From positions 1 through 15,874 of the forward strand of contig DAVZHM010000040.1 of the NCBI GenBank assembly GCA_052273845.1: DNA of 15,874 nucleotides. Direction: 5' to 3'. Source of the stretch: Fimenecus sp052273845 (GTDB lineage: Bacteria > Bacillota > Clostridia > Oscillospirales > Acutalibacteraceae). The notes beneath the pieces are model-generated. The model worked only from the letters and a program-made list of their open reading frames with translations. It ran no database searches and was not told the DNA's origin. The translations under genes were made by a program, and so were the position numbers. This document shows positions 1 through 8,069 of this stretch, piece after piece (the first letter of the stretch is position 1; every line of letters begins with the position of its first letter).

Positions 1-284
1 ATGAGAACAACACTGTGCTCCTGCAGATTGTGCCCTACGCCCGGAATGTAAGCGGAAACTTCAATCCCGTTTGTAAGACGGACTCTGGCGAGTTTACGAA
101 GCGCAGAGTTCGGCTTTTTCGGTGTGTCGGTTTTTACGACGGTGCAAACGCCTCTTTTTTGCGGAGAAGCATTGTCGGTCATAACATTCTTTTTCGAGTT
201 AAGACCTTTCCCGAGTGCCGGAGCCTTCGATTTCTTTTCAAGTGTCTGTCTTCCGTTGCGAACAAGTTGGTTAAAGGTTGGCAA
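1..284 (-). CDS. rpsL: 30S ribosomal protein S12, 3' part cut off by the window edge
   Basis: This gene encodes S12, the decoding-centre protein of the 30S subunit and first gene of the classical str operon (rpsL-rpsG-fusA-tuf). The first 94 residues are in the window; a complete bacterial S12 has about 125-140, so the C-terminus lies off the left edge. Visible family marks are the N-terminal PTFNQLVRNGRQ, the streptomycin-contact motif TPKKPNSALRK with Lys56/Lys57 intact, and the loop PGVGHNLQEHS. The unmutated lysines give no sign of the classical streptomycin-resistance change. The start is TTG at 282-284, because PTFNQ follows it directly, no in-frame ATG or GTG lies just upstream, and a perfect AAGGAGG sits 8 nt before it. 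It lies 146 bp downstream of rpoC, has its own promoter and could also receive rpoBC read-through. The identification is secure. Confidence 0.97.
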   Translation of the reverse strand, partial: MPTFNQLVRNGRQTLEKKSKAPALGKGLNSKKNVMTDNASPQKRGVCTVVKTDTPKKPNSALRKLARVRLTNGIEVSAYIPGVGHNLQEHSVVL

Positions 285-292
285 GTCTTTTT

Positions 293-299
293 CCTCCTT
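293..299 (-). promoter_or_regulatory. Ribosome binding site fixing the TTG start of rpsL
   Basis: The minus strand reads AAGGAGG here, a full anti-16S match, followed by 8 nt and then TTG at 284-282. The surroundings are A/U-rich and probably unstructured. This decides for a non-ATG start in a gene expected to be highly expressed. Confidence 0.85.
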
Positions 300-312
300 T
301 TTAAATATTTTT

Positions 313-369
313 TGACACAGCGTGTCAGCAAAGCGGGCATCCCTTTCAAAAAAAGATGTTCGCTTTGCT
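313..369 (-). promoter_or_regulatory. Two tandem hairpins in the rpsL leader
   Basis: The leader RNA of rpsL can form two stem-loops before its ribosome binding site. The first pairs AGCAAAGCG (369-361) with CGCTTTGCT (335-327), then after a 2x2 A/C mismatch continues as CATC/GATG around a 13-nt loop containing U7. The second pairs TGACAC (327-322) with GTGTCA (318-313) around a 3-nt loop. The stems share base 327, so they abut. Neither is followed by a U-tract, so they are not ordinary terminators. A role in str operon control or mRNA processing is only inference. Confidence 0.5.
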
Positions 370-372
370 CAC

Positions 373-409
373 ACAAGGTAAGATTTTAGCACCTAAAACC
401 TTACCTTGT
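373..409. repeat. 37-bp palindrome overlapping the rpsL promoter
   Basis: Two 17-bp arms, 373-389 and 393-409, are reverse complements with a single mismatch (a G:T pair in RNA) and are separated by 3 bp. The palindrome covers the whole -10 hexamer, the 18-bp spacer and the inner three bases of the -35 of the rpsL promoter. As DNA it looks like an operator. As read-through RNA from rpoC it would be a very strong hairpin. It lacks a flanking U-run on either strand, so it is not a canonical terminator. Confidence 0.75.
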
Positions 410-412
410 CAA
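383..412 (-). promoter_or_regulatory. Sigma-A promoter of rpsL / str operon
   Basis: On the minus strand TTGACA (412-407) is followed after 18 bp by TAAAAT (388-383). The predicted start is near 376, about 90 nt before the TTG codon. The -35 begins 19 bp after the rpoC stop, so the str operon appears able to fire independently of rpoBC. Its overlap with the 373-409 palindrome suggests direct control by a DNA-binding protein, but no family can be named. Confidence 0.7.
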
Positions 413-430
413 GTATTTTCCGAAAATTTC

Positions 431-3400
431 TTATGCGATAATGCCGTCTTCCGCCGTTTCAGCCGTTTCGGGTTTCAATTCTACATTGCTGTAACATTTC
501 ATACCCGTACCGGACGGCAGCAGTTTACCGATAATAACGTTTTCTTTCAAGCCCATAAGCGGGTCAACTTTACCCTTAATTGCGGCATCCGTCAACACGC
601 GGGTGGTTTCCTGGAAAGAAGCCGCCGACAGGAACGAATCGGTTGCCAAGGAAGCCTTGGTGATACCCAACAGCACGGGTGAGCAGGTTGCAGGCACAAA
701 TTCCGTGCCGTTTGCCTGTGCCAAACGTTCTGCTTCGCGGTTGGCTTGGTTAAATTCGTTCTTTTCAACGGTTGCACCCGGCAATAGCGAAGTAGAACCG
801 GGTTCATCGACTTTCAGTTTGCGCATCATCTGACGAACAATGACTTCGATGTGCTTATCGTTGATATCAACACCCTGCATACGGTAGGTGCGCTGTACTT
901 CTTTAATCAAGTAATCGTGTACCGCATTTACGCCGTTGATGGCAAGAATGTCGTGCGGGTTGGGCGAACCTTCGGTAAGCGCCGTCCCCTTCTTGACATA
1001 AATCGGGTTGTCGTCTGCATCGGTTTCGGTATTGAAACGTTTGCGGAAACCGTAGGGAATCAGATAGCTCTTTTCTTCGGCGGTTTCGTCATTGGTAATC
1101 ACGATATGCTCGTTCTTCTTGATTTCACGGAACGAAAGTTTACCGTCGATTTCCGAAAGAATGGCAAGGGTTTTCGGCTTTCTCGCCTCAAACAATTCTT
1201 CAACACGCGGCAAACCTTGTGTGATATCCTGGCTCGATGCGATACCGCCGGTATGGAATGTACGCATCGTCAACTGTGTACCGGGTTCGCCGATGGACTG
1301 TGCAGCGATAATACCGACTGCTTCGCCGACGGTGACGGGATCGCCTGTTGCAAGGTTGGAGCCGTAGCACTTAATGCAGACACCGTGCTCGGATTCGCAG
1401 GTCAAAAGTGAACGGATTTTGATGCGGCGGTCTGCCGGATTCTCGCGGGCGTTGACCATATCGGCAACCTTCTCGGCAGCTTCTTCGGTCATCATTTCGT
1501 CTTTGGACTGAATGAGTTCGCCGGTCTTTTCATCGACAAAGTCTTCCAACAGATAACGGCCGGTCAAACGCTCTTTCAGCGTTTCAATCAGTTCCTTGCC
1601 CTCGGTGATATCGTAAACTTCGATACCGTCGTGGCAATGGCAATCTTCTTCGCGGATAATCACGTCTTGTGAAACGTCAACAAGACGTCTGGTCAAGTAA
1701 CCGGAGTCCGCAGTACGAAGTGCGGTATCCGCCAAACCTTTACGCGCACCACGCGAGGAGATGAAGTATTCAAGAACATTCAAACCTTCGCGGTAGTTTG
1801 CACGAATCGGAACTTCAATCGTCTTACCTGCGGTATTCGCAATCAAGCCGCGCATACCGGCAAGCTGACGCAACTGGCTTTCCGAACCACGCGCACCGGA
1901 ATCGACCATCATATAAATGGGATTCTCTTTGCCGAGGTTGTCTTTCAAACCCTGTGCCACTTTGTTGGTGCATTCTTCCCAAACTTTGATAACGGATTTG
2001 GAACGCTCGGAGTTGCTCATCAAACCCATCTTATAGTTTGCGGTGATGCGGTCCACGCGTTCCTCTGCCTTTTCGAGCAATTCGCCCTTTTGCGGCGGAA
2101 TGGTTGCATCGCAAACCGCCACGGTGATACCGCTCTTGGTGGAGTATTTGTAGCCTTGCGCCTTGATTTTGTCGAGCATTTCGGAAGCAATAGTTACGCC
2201 GTGCACTTTAATGCACTTGTCGATAATCTGCCCGAGTGTCTTTTTGTTGACAAGGAAGTCAACTTCCAATTTAAACGCATTCGCGGGGTCGGTTCTGTCC
2301 ACAAAGCCGAGGTCCTGCGGAATGGGATTGTTGAAAATGATTTTACCGAGGGTGGTATCAACCAATTCGGAACGCATTTCGCCGTCGATTTCCTTGGTCA
2401 TACGCACTTTGATTTTGGAGTGCAAACCGATGTAGCCCTCGTCATATGCCATAACCGCTTCGTCAAAGCCCGTAAAGACCTTGCCGTTGCCGGGGTCATC
2501 GTCTTTGGTCATTGTCAAATAGTAAGAACCAAGAATCATATCCTGCGTCGGCACGGCAACGGGTTTACCGTCAGAGGGCTTCAACAGGTTGTTGGCGGCA
2601 AGCATCAGAAGTCTTGCTTCTGCCTGTGCTTCTGCCGAAAGGGGCACGTGTACTGCCATTTGGTCGCCGTCGAAGTCGGCGTTGAATGCGGTACAGCACA
2701 ACGGGTGGAGCTTAATGGCTCTGCCTTCGACGAGAACAGGCTCAAACGCCTGAATACCAAGTCGGTGCAACGTAGGTGCACGGTTGAGCATAACGGGGTG
2801 GTCTTTGATAACCACTTCCAAAGCGTCCCAAACCTCGGTTTTGGAGCGTTCCACCATTTTGCGTGCAGATTTGATGTTGCCGGCGACACCGGTTTCCACC
2901 AAGCGCTTCATAACAAAAGGTTTGAACAGTTCCAACGCCATTTCTTTCGGCAAACCGCACTGATAAATCTTCAGTTCGGGACCGACAACGATAACCGAAC
3001 GGCCGGAATAGTCAACACGCTTACCAAGCAGGTTCTGACGGAAACGGCCTTGCTTACCTTTGAGCATATCCGAAAGGGATTTGAGCGCACGGTTGTTGGG
3101 GCCGGTAACCGGTCTGCCGCGTCTGCCGTTGTCGATTAAGGCATCGACGGCTTCCTGCAACATTCTTTTTTCATTGCGGATGATGATTTCGGGCGCGCTC
3201 AATTCCAACAATCTTTTCAAACGGTTGTTGCGGTTGATAACGCGTCTGTACAAATCGTTCAAGTCCGAGGTCGCAAAGCGGCCGCCGTCCAACTGCACCA
3301 TCGGGCGAATGTCGGGCGGAATAACCGGCAGAACGTCCATAATCATCCATTCGGGGCGGTTGCCCGACTGCTTAAAGGCTTCGGCAACCTCCAAACGCTT

Positions 3401-4018
3401 GAGAATACGGGTTTTCTTTTGCCCGGTGGCATCGGCAAGTTCTTCGCGGAGTTGTGCGCTGAGCGCCTCCACATCGATTTCCTCCAAAAGCGTTTTAATG
3501 GCTTCTGCGCCCATGCCTGCCTTAAAATCGTCCTCGTATTTTTCGCGCATGTCGAGATACTCTTTTTCGGAGAGAATCTGCATTTTTGTAAGTTCTGTGT
3601 CACCCGGGTCCGTGACGATGTATTTTGCGAAATACAACACCTTTTCAAGGTCACGCGGGGAAAGGTCAAGGATTAACCCCATTCTCGAGGGGATACCTTT
3701 GAAATACCAAATGTGCGAAACGGGCGCAACCAATTCGATATGGCCCATTCTTTCACGGCGCACTTTGGATTTGGTGATTTCGACACCGCAGCGTTCGCAG
3801 ACTTTGCCTTTATAGCGAATGCGTTTGTATTTACCGCAGTGGCACTCCCAGTCCTTCTGCGGCCCGAAAATGCGTTCGCAGTAAAGGCCGTCACGCTCAG
3901 GCTTTAAAGTACGGTAGTTTATGGTTTCGGGTTTCTTAACTTCGCCGTAAGACCATTCACGAATCTGGTCGGGCGAGGCAAGACCGATTTTGATTGATTC
4001 AAACGATATATTTTCCAT
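431..4018 (-). CDS. rpoC: DNA-directed RNA polymerase subunit beta'
   Basis: This 1195-residue protein is the beta' subunit, which carries the RNA polymerase catalytic Mg and the main DNA-binding channel; the length is normal for Firmicutes. Zinc site 1 has Cys59, Cys61, Cys74 and Cys77. The rudder/switch region has KRVDYSGRSVIVVGPEL near 333-349. The absolutely conserved NADFDGDQ at 446-453 supplies Asp448, Asp450 and Asp452 for the catalytic Mg. Zinc site 2 has Cys793, Cys874, Cys881 and Cys884. The trigger loop MRTFHTGG at 918-925 has His922. No large lineage insert is seen in the trigger loop. The ATG at 4018 is preceded by AAGGAAGAAGG about 9 nt away, and the 52-bp gap from rpoB implies one transcript. 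No clear terminator follows before the rpsL promoter. Confidence 0.98.
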   Translation of the reverse strand: MENISFESIKIGLASPDQIREWSYGEVKKPETINYRTLKPERDGLYCERIFGPQKDWECHCGKYKRIRYKGKVCERCGVEITKSKVRRERMGHIELVAPVSHIWYFKGIPSRMGLILDLSPRDLEKVLYFAKYIVTDPGDTELTKMQILSEKEYLDMREKYEDDFKAGMGAEAIKTLLEEIDVEALSAQLREELADATGQKKTRILKRLEVAEAFKQSGNRPEWMIMDVLPVIPPDIRPMVQLDGGRFATSDLNDLYRRVINRNNRLKRLLELSAPEIIIRNEKRMLQEAVDALIDNGRRGRPVTGPNNRALKSLSDMLKGKQGRFRQNLLGKRVDYSGRSVIVVGPELKIYQCGLPKEMALELFKPFVMKRLVETGVAGNIKSARKMVERSKTEVWDALEVVIKDHPVMLNRAPTLHRLGIQAFEPVLVEGRAIKLHPLCCTAFNADFDGDQMAVHVPLSAEAQAEARLLMLAANNLLKPSDGKPVAVPTQDMILGSYYLTMTKDDDPGNGKVFTGFDEAVMAYDEGYIGLHSKIKVRMTKEIDGEMRSELVDTTLGKIIFNNPIPQDLGFVDRTDPANAFKLEVDFLVNKKTLGQIIDKCIKVHGVTIASEMLDKIKAQGYKYSTKSGITVAVCDATIPPQKGELLEKAEERVDRITANYKMGLMSNSERSKSVIKVWEECTNKVAQGLKDNLGKENPIYMMVDSGARGSESQLRQLAGMRGLIANTAGKTIEVPIRANYREGLNVLEYFISSRGARKGLADTALRTADSGYLTRRLVDVSQDVIIREEDCHCHDGIEVYDITEGKELIETLKERLTGRYLLEDFVDEKTGELIQSKDEMMTEEAAEKVADMVNARENPADRRIKIRSLLTCESEHGVCIKCYGSNLATGDPVTVGEAVGIIAAQSIGEPGTQLTMRTFHTGGIASSQDITQGLPRVEELFEARKPKTLAILSEIDGKLSFREIKKNEHIVITNDETAEEKSYLIPYGFRKRFNTETDADDNPIYVKKGTALTEGSPNPHDILAINGVNAVHDYLIKEVQRTYRMQGVDINDKHIEVIVRQMMRKLKVDEPGSTSLLPGATVEKNEFNQANREAERLAQANGTEFVPATCSPVLLGITKASLATDSFLSAASFQETTRVLTDAAIKGKVDPLMGLKENVIIGKLLPSGTGMKCYSNVELKPETAETAEDGIIA

Positions 4019-4070
4019 CTATCAATACCTTCTTCCTTAATAAGTGAACGAATTACAAAGTTGCGGAGAA

Positions 4071-7000
4071 TTAGAATTCGTCGTCAATCAGTTCGTCGCC
4101 GGAAAAATCGCTTTCATCATCCAAATAATCATTGAAAGCGTCTTCGCCGAGTTCTGCTTCCGCATTTTCGTCCGTCACATATCCGTCGTCGAGTGTAACG
4201 TCATTCACAACTTCGGTATTCAGCATATCTTCATCGCTGATGACTGCGCCGACGTCGCCCGCTTCGTCCTCAAAGGTCTGGCGAAGGTCGATTTCCTCGC
4301 CGTCTTTGTCGAGCACCTTGACATCCAATGCCAAAGACTGCAATTCCTTAATAAGAACCTTGAAAGACTCCGGAATGCCCGGTTGCGGGACGTTCAAGCC
4401 TTTCACAATCGACTCGTAGGTCTTAACACGGCCGACAATATCGTCGGATTTGATGGTCAAAATTTCCTGCAAGGTATAAGCCGCGCCGTAAGCTTCGAGC
4501 GCCCAAACTTCCATTTCACCGAAACGCTGACCGCCGAACTGTGCTTTACCGCCCAACGGCTGCTGCGTAACGAGGGAGTACGGGCCCGTGCTTCTCGCGT
4601 GGATTTTATCGTCTACCAAGTGGTGGAGTTTCAGGAAGTACATCACGCCGACCGTAATCGGGTTGTCGAACTTCAAGCCCGTTCTGCCGTCGGTCAAGAT
4701 GGACTTACCGTCTTCACGGTAACCTGCTTCTTTGAGGGCTTCGCGGATATCCGCCTCATGCGCGCCGTCGAAAACGGGGGTTGCAATCTTTTGACCGAGT
4801 TTTCTGTAAGCAAAGCCGAGGTGCACTTCCAAAACCTGCCCGATGTTCATACGGGACGGAACGCCCAAGGGGTTAAGCACGATATCCAACGGGGTACCGT
4901 CATCCAGGAACGGCATATCTTCCTGCGGCAAAATGCGGGAAACAACGCCCTTATTACCATGGCGGCCCGCCATTTTATCGCCGACGGAGATTTTGCGTTT
5001 CTGTGCAATGTAGCAACGAACCACTTTGTTCACACCGGGGCTCAATTCATCGCTGTTTTCGCGTGTGAAGATTTCCACATCCACAACGATACCGTATTCA
5101 CCGTGCGGCACGCGCAAAGAAGTGTCGCGCACTTCGCGCGCTTTTTCACCGAAGATGGCACGGAGCAATCTTTCTTCTGCGGTCAGTTCGGTTTCGCCCT
5201 TCGGGGTAACTTTACCGACCAAAATATCGCCCGAATGTACCTCGGCGCCGATGCGGATAATACCGTCTTCATCGAGGTTTGCAAGCGCCTCTTCACCGAC
5301 ATTGGGAATATCGCGGGTGATTTCTTCCGGCCCCAACTTGGTGTCGCGGGATTCGAGTTCGTATTCTTCGATGTGCACCGAAGTATATACATCGTTGCGC
5401 ACCAATTTTTCATTGATAAGCACAGCGTCCTCGTAGTTGTAACCTTCCCAGGTCATAAAGCCGATGAGGGCGTTTTTACCGAGCGAGATTTCGCCGTTGG
5501 AGGTTGCAGGGCCGTCTGCGATGACCTCTTTTTCCTCTACGGACTGTCCCTCGGAGACAATCGGACGCTGGTTGACGCATGTACCTTGGTTGGAACGCAT
5601 AAACTTAATCAAATCGTAATGGTCCACCGTACCGTCTTTCGCGGTAATTTCAACGACGTCTGCGCTGACTTTGGTCACGGTACCTGCGCGTTTTGCAAGC
5701 ACAACCGTGCCCGAATCAACCGCCGCCTGATATTCCATACCGGTACCGACAATCGGCGACTCGGTTTTGAGAAGCGGCACTGCCTGACGTTGCATGTTCG
5801 CGCCCATCAAAGCACGGTTCGCGTCGTCGTTTTCAAGGAACGGAATCATCGCGGTTGCCACGGAAACCATCATTCTCGGGGAAACGTCCATATAGTCTGC
5901 TTCGCCCGCTTCGACTTCCATGAACTCATCGCGGTAGCGCACATTGACCTTTTTGCGCACGAAACGGTTGTTTTCATCAAGCGGTTCGTTCGCCTGTGCG
6001 ACCATGTAATTGTCTTCGACGTCTGCGGTCATATAGGTTACTTCATCAAGCACCACGCCGGTTTCTTTGTCGATGCGGCGGAACGGCGCTTCAATGAAGC
6101 CGTATTTGTTGATTCTCGCAAAAGTAGCGAGATAGGAAATCAAACCGATGTTGGGACCTTCTGGCGTTTCTACGGGGCACATACGGCCATAGTGGCTGTA
6201 ATGCACGTCGCGCACTTCGAAGCCTGCACGGTCACGCGACAAACCGCCGGGGCCCAAAGCGGACAAACGGCGTTTGTGCGTCAATTCTGCAAGCGGATTG
6301 TTTTGGTCCATAAACTGCGACAGCGGAGAGGAACCGAAGAATTCCTTGATTGCTGCCATCACGGGGCGAATGTTGATGAGCGCTGCGGGCGTAACCTTGT
6401 CGGGTTCCTGTGCCTGAAGCGTCATACGCTCTTTGACCACGCGTTCCATACGCGAGAAGCCGATGCGGAACTGATTCTGCAACAGTTCACCGACGGAACG
6501 AATGCGGCGGTTGCCCAAGTGGTCGATATCATCGGTTGTGCCTACACCGTGGCCGATGCAGTTCAAATAGTTGACGGTTGCGAAAATATCATCAATGGTG
6601 ATATGCTTCGGAATCAAATCGTCGCAGCGCGCTGCCAATTCTTCACAAAGCGCCGCTTTGTCATCCCCGCATTTGTCGAGCACTTCGCGAAGCACCGCAA
6701 ATCTGACCTTTTCATTGATGCCGAGGTCTTCGAGTTCTTCTTCGGTGAACATCGGCACATATTCGCCGATGTCAACCATGCCGTTGGAGTACACCTTGAC
6801 TTCGTCGCCTTCGTTATCAATGATGGCAACATTGACGCCTTCCTGCTCAATGCGATAGGCAAGTTCGGGCGTGATGAAGTCACCTTCATCGGCAAGGATT
6901 TCGCCGGTCAAATTGCTGATGATCGGCTCTTTTGCCTTGAAGCCGGCAATTCTTGCGGAAATGCCGAGTTTCTTATTATATTTGTATCTGCCCACGCGGG

Positions 7001-7805
7001 ACAAATCATAGCGATGCGGGTCAAAGAACAGCCCGTCCAAGTGTGCTTGCGCAGTTTCGAGTGTCGGCGGCTCACCGGGACGCAGTTTCTTATAAACTTC
7101 AATCAATGCCTGCTCGGTATTGATGGTGGTGTCCTTCTCGAGCGTTGCTTTGATGCGCTCGTCGTAGCCGAAGAACTCCAAAATTTCCTGATTTGTGCTC
7201 AAGCCCAAAGCACGAATGAATGTCGTAATAAAGATTTTACGGTTTTTGTCGATACGCACATAAAACAAATCGTTTTGATCGGTTTCATATTCGAGCCACG
7301 CACCGCGGTTCGGGATAACGGTGGCAGAATACAGTTCTTTACCGGTCTTGTCATGCGTCATACCGTAATATACGCTCGGCGAACGAACGAGCTGTGAAAT
7401 AATCACGCGCTCTGCGCCGTTGATGACGAAAGTACCGCTGTCAGTCATCAGCGGGAAATCGCCCATGTACACTTCATTTTCTTTGATTTCGCCCGTTTCC
7501 TTATTTAAAAGACGCGCAGTCACGCGTAAGGGGGCAGCGTACGTTGTATCGCGTTCCTTGCACTCTTTTACGGTATATTTGGGGGTGTCATCCATTCGGT
7601 AACCCACGAAACTTAAAACAAGGTTGCCCGAATAGTCCGTAATGTCCGCCACATCACGGAATACCTCTTTTAATCCCTCATCCAAAAACCACTGATACGA
7701 ATTCTTCTGAATTTCGATAAGGTTGGGCATTTGCATAACCTCATTGATTTTCGAGAAGCTCATACGGGTGTTTCTTCCGAGTTTTACAGGTTTGACATTC
7801 ACCAT
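4071..7805 (-). CDS. rpoB: DNA-directed RNA polymerase subunit beta
   Basis: This is the beta subunit, about 1244 residues, partner of RpoC in core RNA polymerase. The N-terminal protrusion/lobe is typical (PNLIEIQKNSYQWFLDEGL). The rifampicin region around residues 491-517 reads FFGSSPLSQFMDQNNPLAEL and continues THKRRLSALGPGGL. The residues equivalent to E. coli Q513, D516, H526, R529 and S531 are wild type, while the Q510 position is Pro494. GDKMAGRHGNKG at about 942-953 holds active-site lysines. The C-terminal clamp segment KAQFGGQRFGEMEVWALEA is intact, and the last ~50 residues form a very acidic tail. I chose ATG at 7805 (MVNVKPVKLGRNTRMSF, as in clostridial RpoB). An in-frame GTG at 7817 is only 1 nt from GGAG and is less likely, although the spacing to 7805 is long at 13 nt. 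Confidence 0.97.
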   Translation of the reverse strand: MVNVKPVKLGRNTRMSFSKINEVMQMPNLIEIQKNSYQWFLDEGLKEVFRDVADITDYSGNLVLSFVGYRMDDTPKYTVKECKERDTTYAAPLRVTARLLNKETGEIKENEVYMGDFPLMTDSGTFVINGAERVIISQLVRSPSVYYGMTHDKTGKELYSATVIPNRGAWLEYETDQNDLFYVRIDKNRKIFITTFIRALGLSTNQEILEFFGYDERIKATLEKDTTINTEQALIEVYKKLRPGEPPTLETAQAHLDGLFFDPHRYDLSRVGRYKYNKKLGISARIAGFKAKEPIISNLTGEILADEGDFITPELAYRIEQEGVNVAIIDNEGDEVKVYSNGMVDIGEYVPMFTEEELEDLGINEKVRFAVLREVLDKCGDDKAALCEELAARCDDLIPKHITIDDIFATVNYLNCIGHGVGTTDDIDHLGNRRIRSVGELLQNQFRIGFSRMERVVKERMTLQAQEPDKVTPAALINIRPVMAAIKEFFGSSPLSQFMDQNNPLAELTHKRRLSALGPGGLSRDRAGFEVRDVHYSHYGRMCPVETPEGPNIGLISYLATFARINKYGFIEAPFRRIDKETGVVLDEVTYMTADVEDNYMVAQANEPLDENNRFVRKKVNVRYRDEFMEVEAGEADYMDVSPRMMVSVATAMIPFLENDDANRALMGANMQRQAVPLLKTESPIVGTGMEYQAAVDSGTVVLAKRAGTVTKVSADVVEITAKDGTVDHYDLIKFMRSNQGTCVNQRPIVSEGQSVEEKEVIADGPATSNGEISLGKNALIGFMTWEGYNYEDAVLINEKLVRNDVYTSVHIEEYELESRDTKLGPEEITRDIPNVGEEALANLDEDGIIRIGAEVHSGDILVGKVTPKGETELTAEERLLRAIFGEKAREVRDTSLRVPHGEYGIVVDVEIFTRENSDELSPGVNKVVRCYIAQKRKISVGDKMAGRHGNKGVVSRILPQEDMPFLDDGTPLDIVLNPLGVPSRMNIGQVLEVHLGFAYRKLGQKIATPVFDGAHEADIREALKEAGYREDGKSILTDGRTGLKFDNPITVGVMYFLKLHHLVDDKIHARSTGPYSLVTQQPLGGKAQFGGQRFGEMEVWALEAYGAAYTLQEILTIKSDDIVGRVKTYESIVKGLNVPQPGIPESFKVLIKELQSLALDVKVLDKDGEEIDLRQTFEDEAGDVGAVISDEDMLNTEVVNDVTLDDGYVTDENAEAELGEDAFNDYLDDESDFSGDELIDDEF

Positions 7806-7841
7806 AGGGCTTATCACTCTCCGTTCTATATTTGTTCAACA

Positions 7842-7861
7842 AAGCCCCTTCTGCGGGACTT
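7842..7861 (-). promoter_or_regulatory. Attenuator-like hairpin in the rpoB leader
   Basis: In the roughly 165-nt rpoB leader the minus strand reads AAGTCCC, a 6-nt loop GCAGAA, then GGGGCTT: a 7-bp G/C-rich stem with one G:U pair, followed by UUUGUU. It lies 36 bp before the chosen ATG. The U-tract is weak, so this may be a pause site or a partial terminator. No antiterminator partner is obvious. Confidence 0.3.
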
Positions 7862-7978
7862 GGAGATTACTACAAGAAACAGTGGCTGAAAGGCTTGATT
7901 TTCGACATTTATTATGCTAAACTACTTATGCTTTCAAATGCGCAAGCGTACAGCACACCACTTTAATAGCAGTTTAGT

Positions 7979-8007
7979 ATTATACCCCCCATAAGTCTAT
8001 ATGTCAA
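7979..8007 (-). promoter_or_regulatory. Perfect-consensus sigma-A promoter of rpoBC
   Basis: The minus strand has TTGACA (8007-8002), exactly 17 bp, then TATAAT (7984-7979): a full match to the housekeeping consensus. The spacer ends in a run of six G directly before the -10. The expected start is near 7972-7973, giving a leader of about 165 nt. The -35 overlaps an alternative upstream ATG (8001) of the divergent plus-strand gene, which argues against that start being used. Confidence 0.9.
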
Positions 8008-8069
8008 GTGCTTTTTCTAAATTGCAGCGCATTTTTGCTTGTTTATTCTTTTTTTCGGAGATGTTCCCT

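Noticed and set aside
15..389. A 124-codon plus-strand frame across rpsL and the intergenic gap.
   Set aside because: It lies antisense to the clear S12 gene and its composition is unlike the neighbours.
373..409. The strong hairpin after rpoC as a rho-independent terminator.
   Set aside because: Neither side has an adjacent U-tract; the nearest T-run on the minus strand starts about 18 nt later. The position over the -35/-10 pair fits a promoter palindrome better.
4044..7397. A 1117-codon open frame on the plus strand opposite rpoB, with further long ones opposite rpoC (for example 2090-3139).
   Set aside because: These are antisense shadows. rpoB and rpoC avoid codons that give stops on the opposite strand. 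The antisense proteins are rich in Phe, His and Cys without domain motifs, and there is no ribosome site.
7806..7817. GTG at 7817 as the rpoB start.
   Set aside because: GGAG ends only 1 nt before it, and the clostridial RpoB N-terminus aligns from the ATG at 7805. It stays possible but less likely.
7806..7972. An L10-type leader or an rplJ/rplL remnant upstream of rpoB.
   Set aside because: No L10 leader-like core or coding remnant was recognised. A 10-bp pairing (7968-7977 with 7917-7926) straddles the predicted start site and would be only partly transcribed.
8001..8069. ATG at 8001 as the start of the DUF815 ATPase.
   Set aside because: It has no Shine-Dalgarno, would overlap the -35 of the divergent rpoB promoter, and adds a non-conserved Phe-rich stretch. 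ATG 8070 has CGGAG at good spacing.
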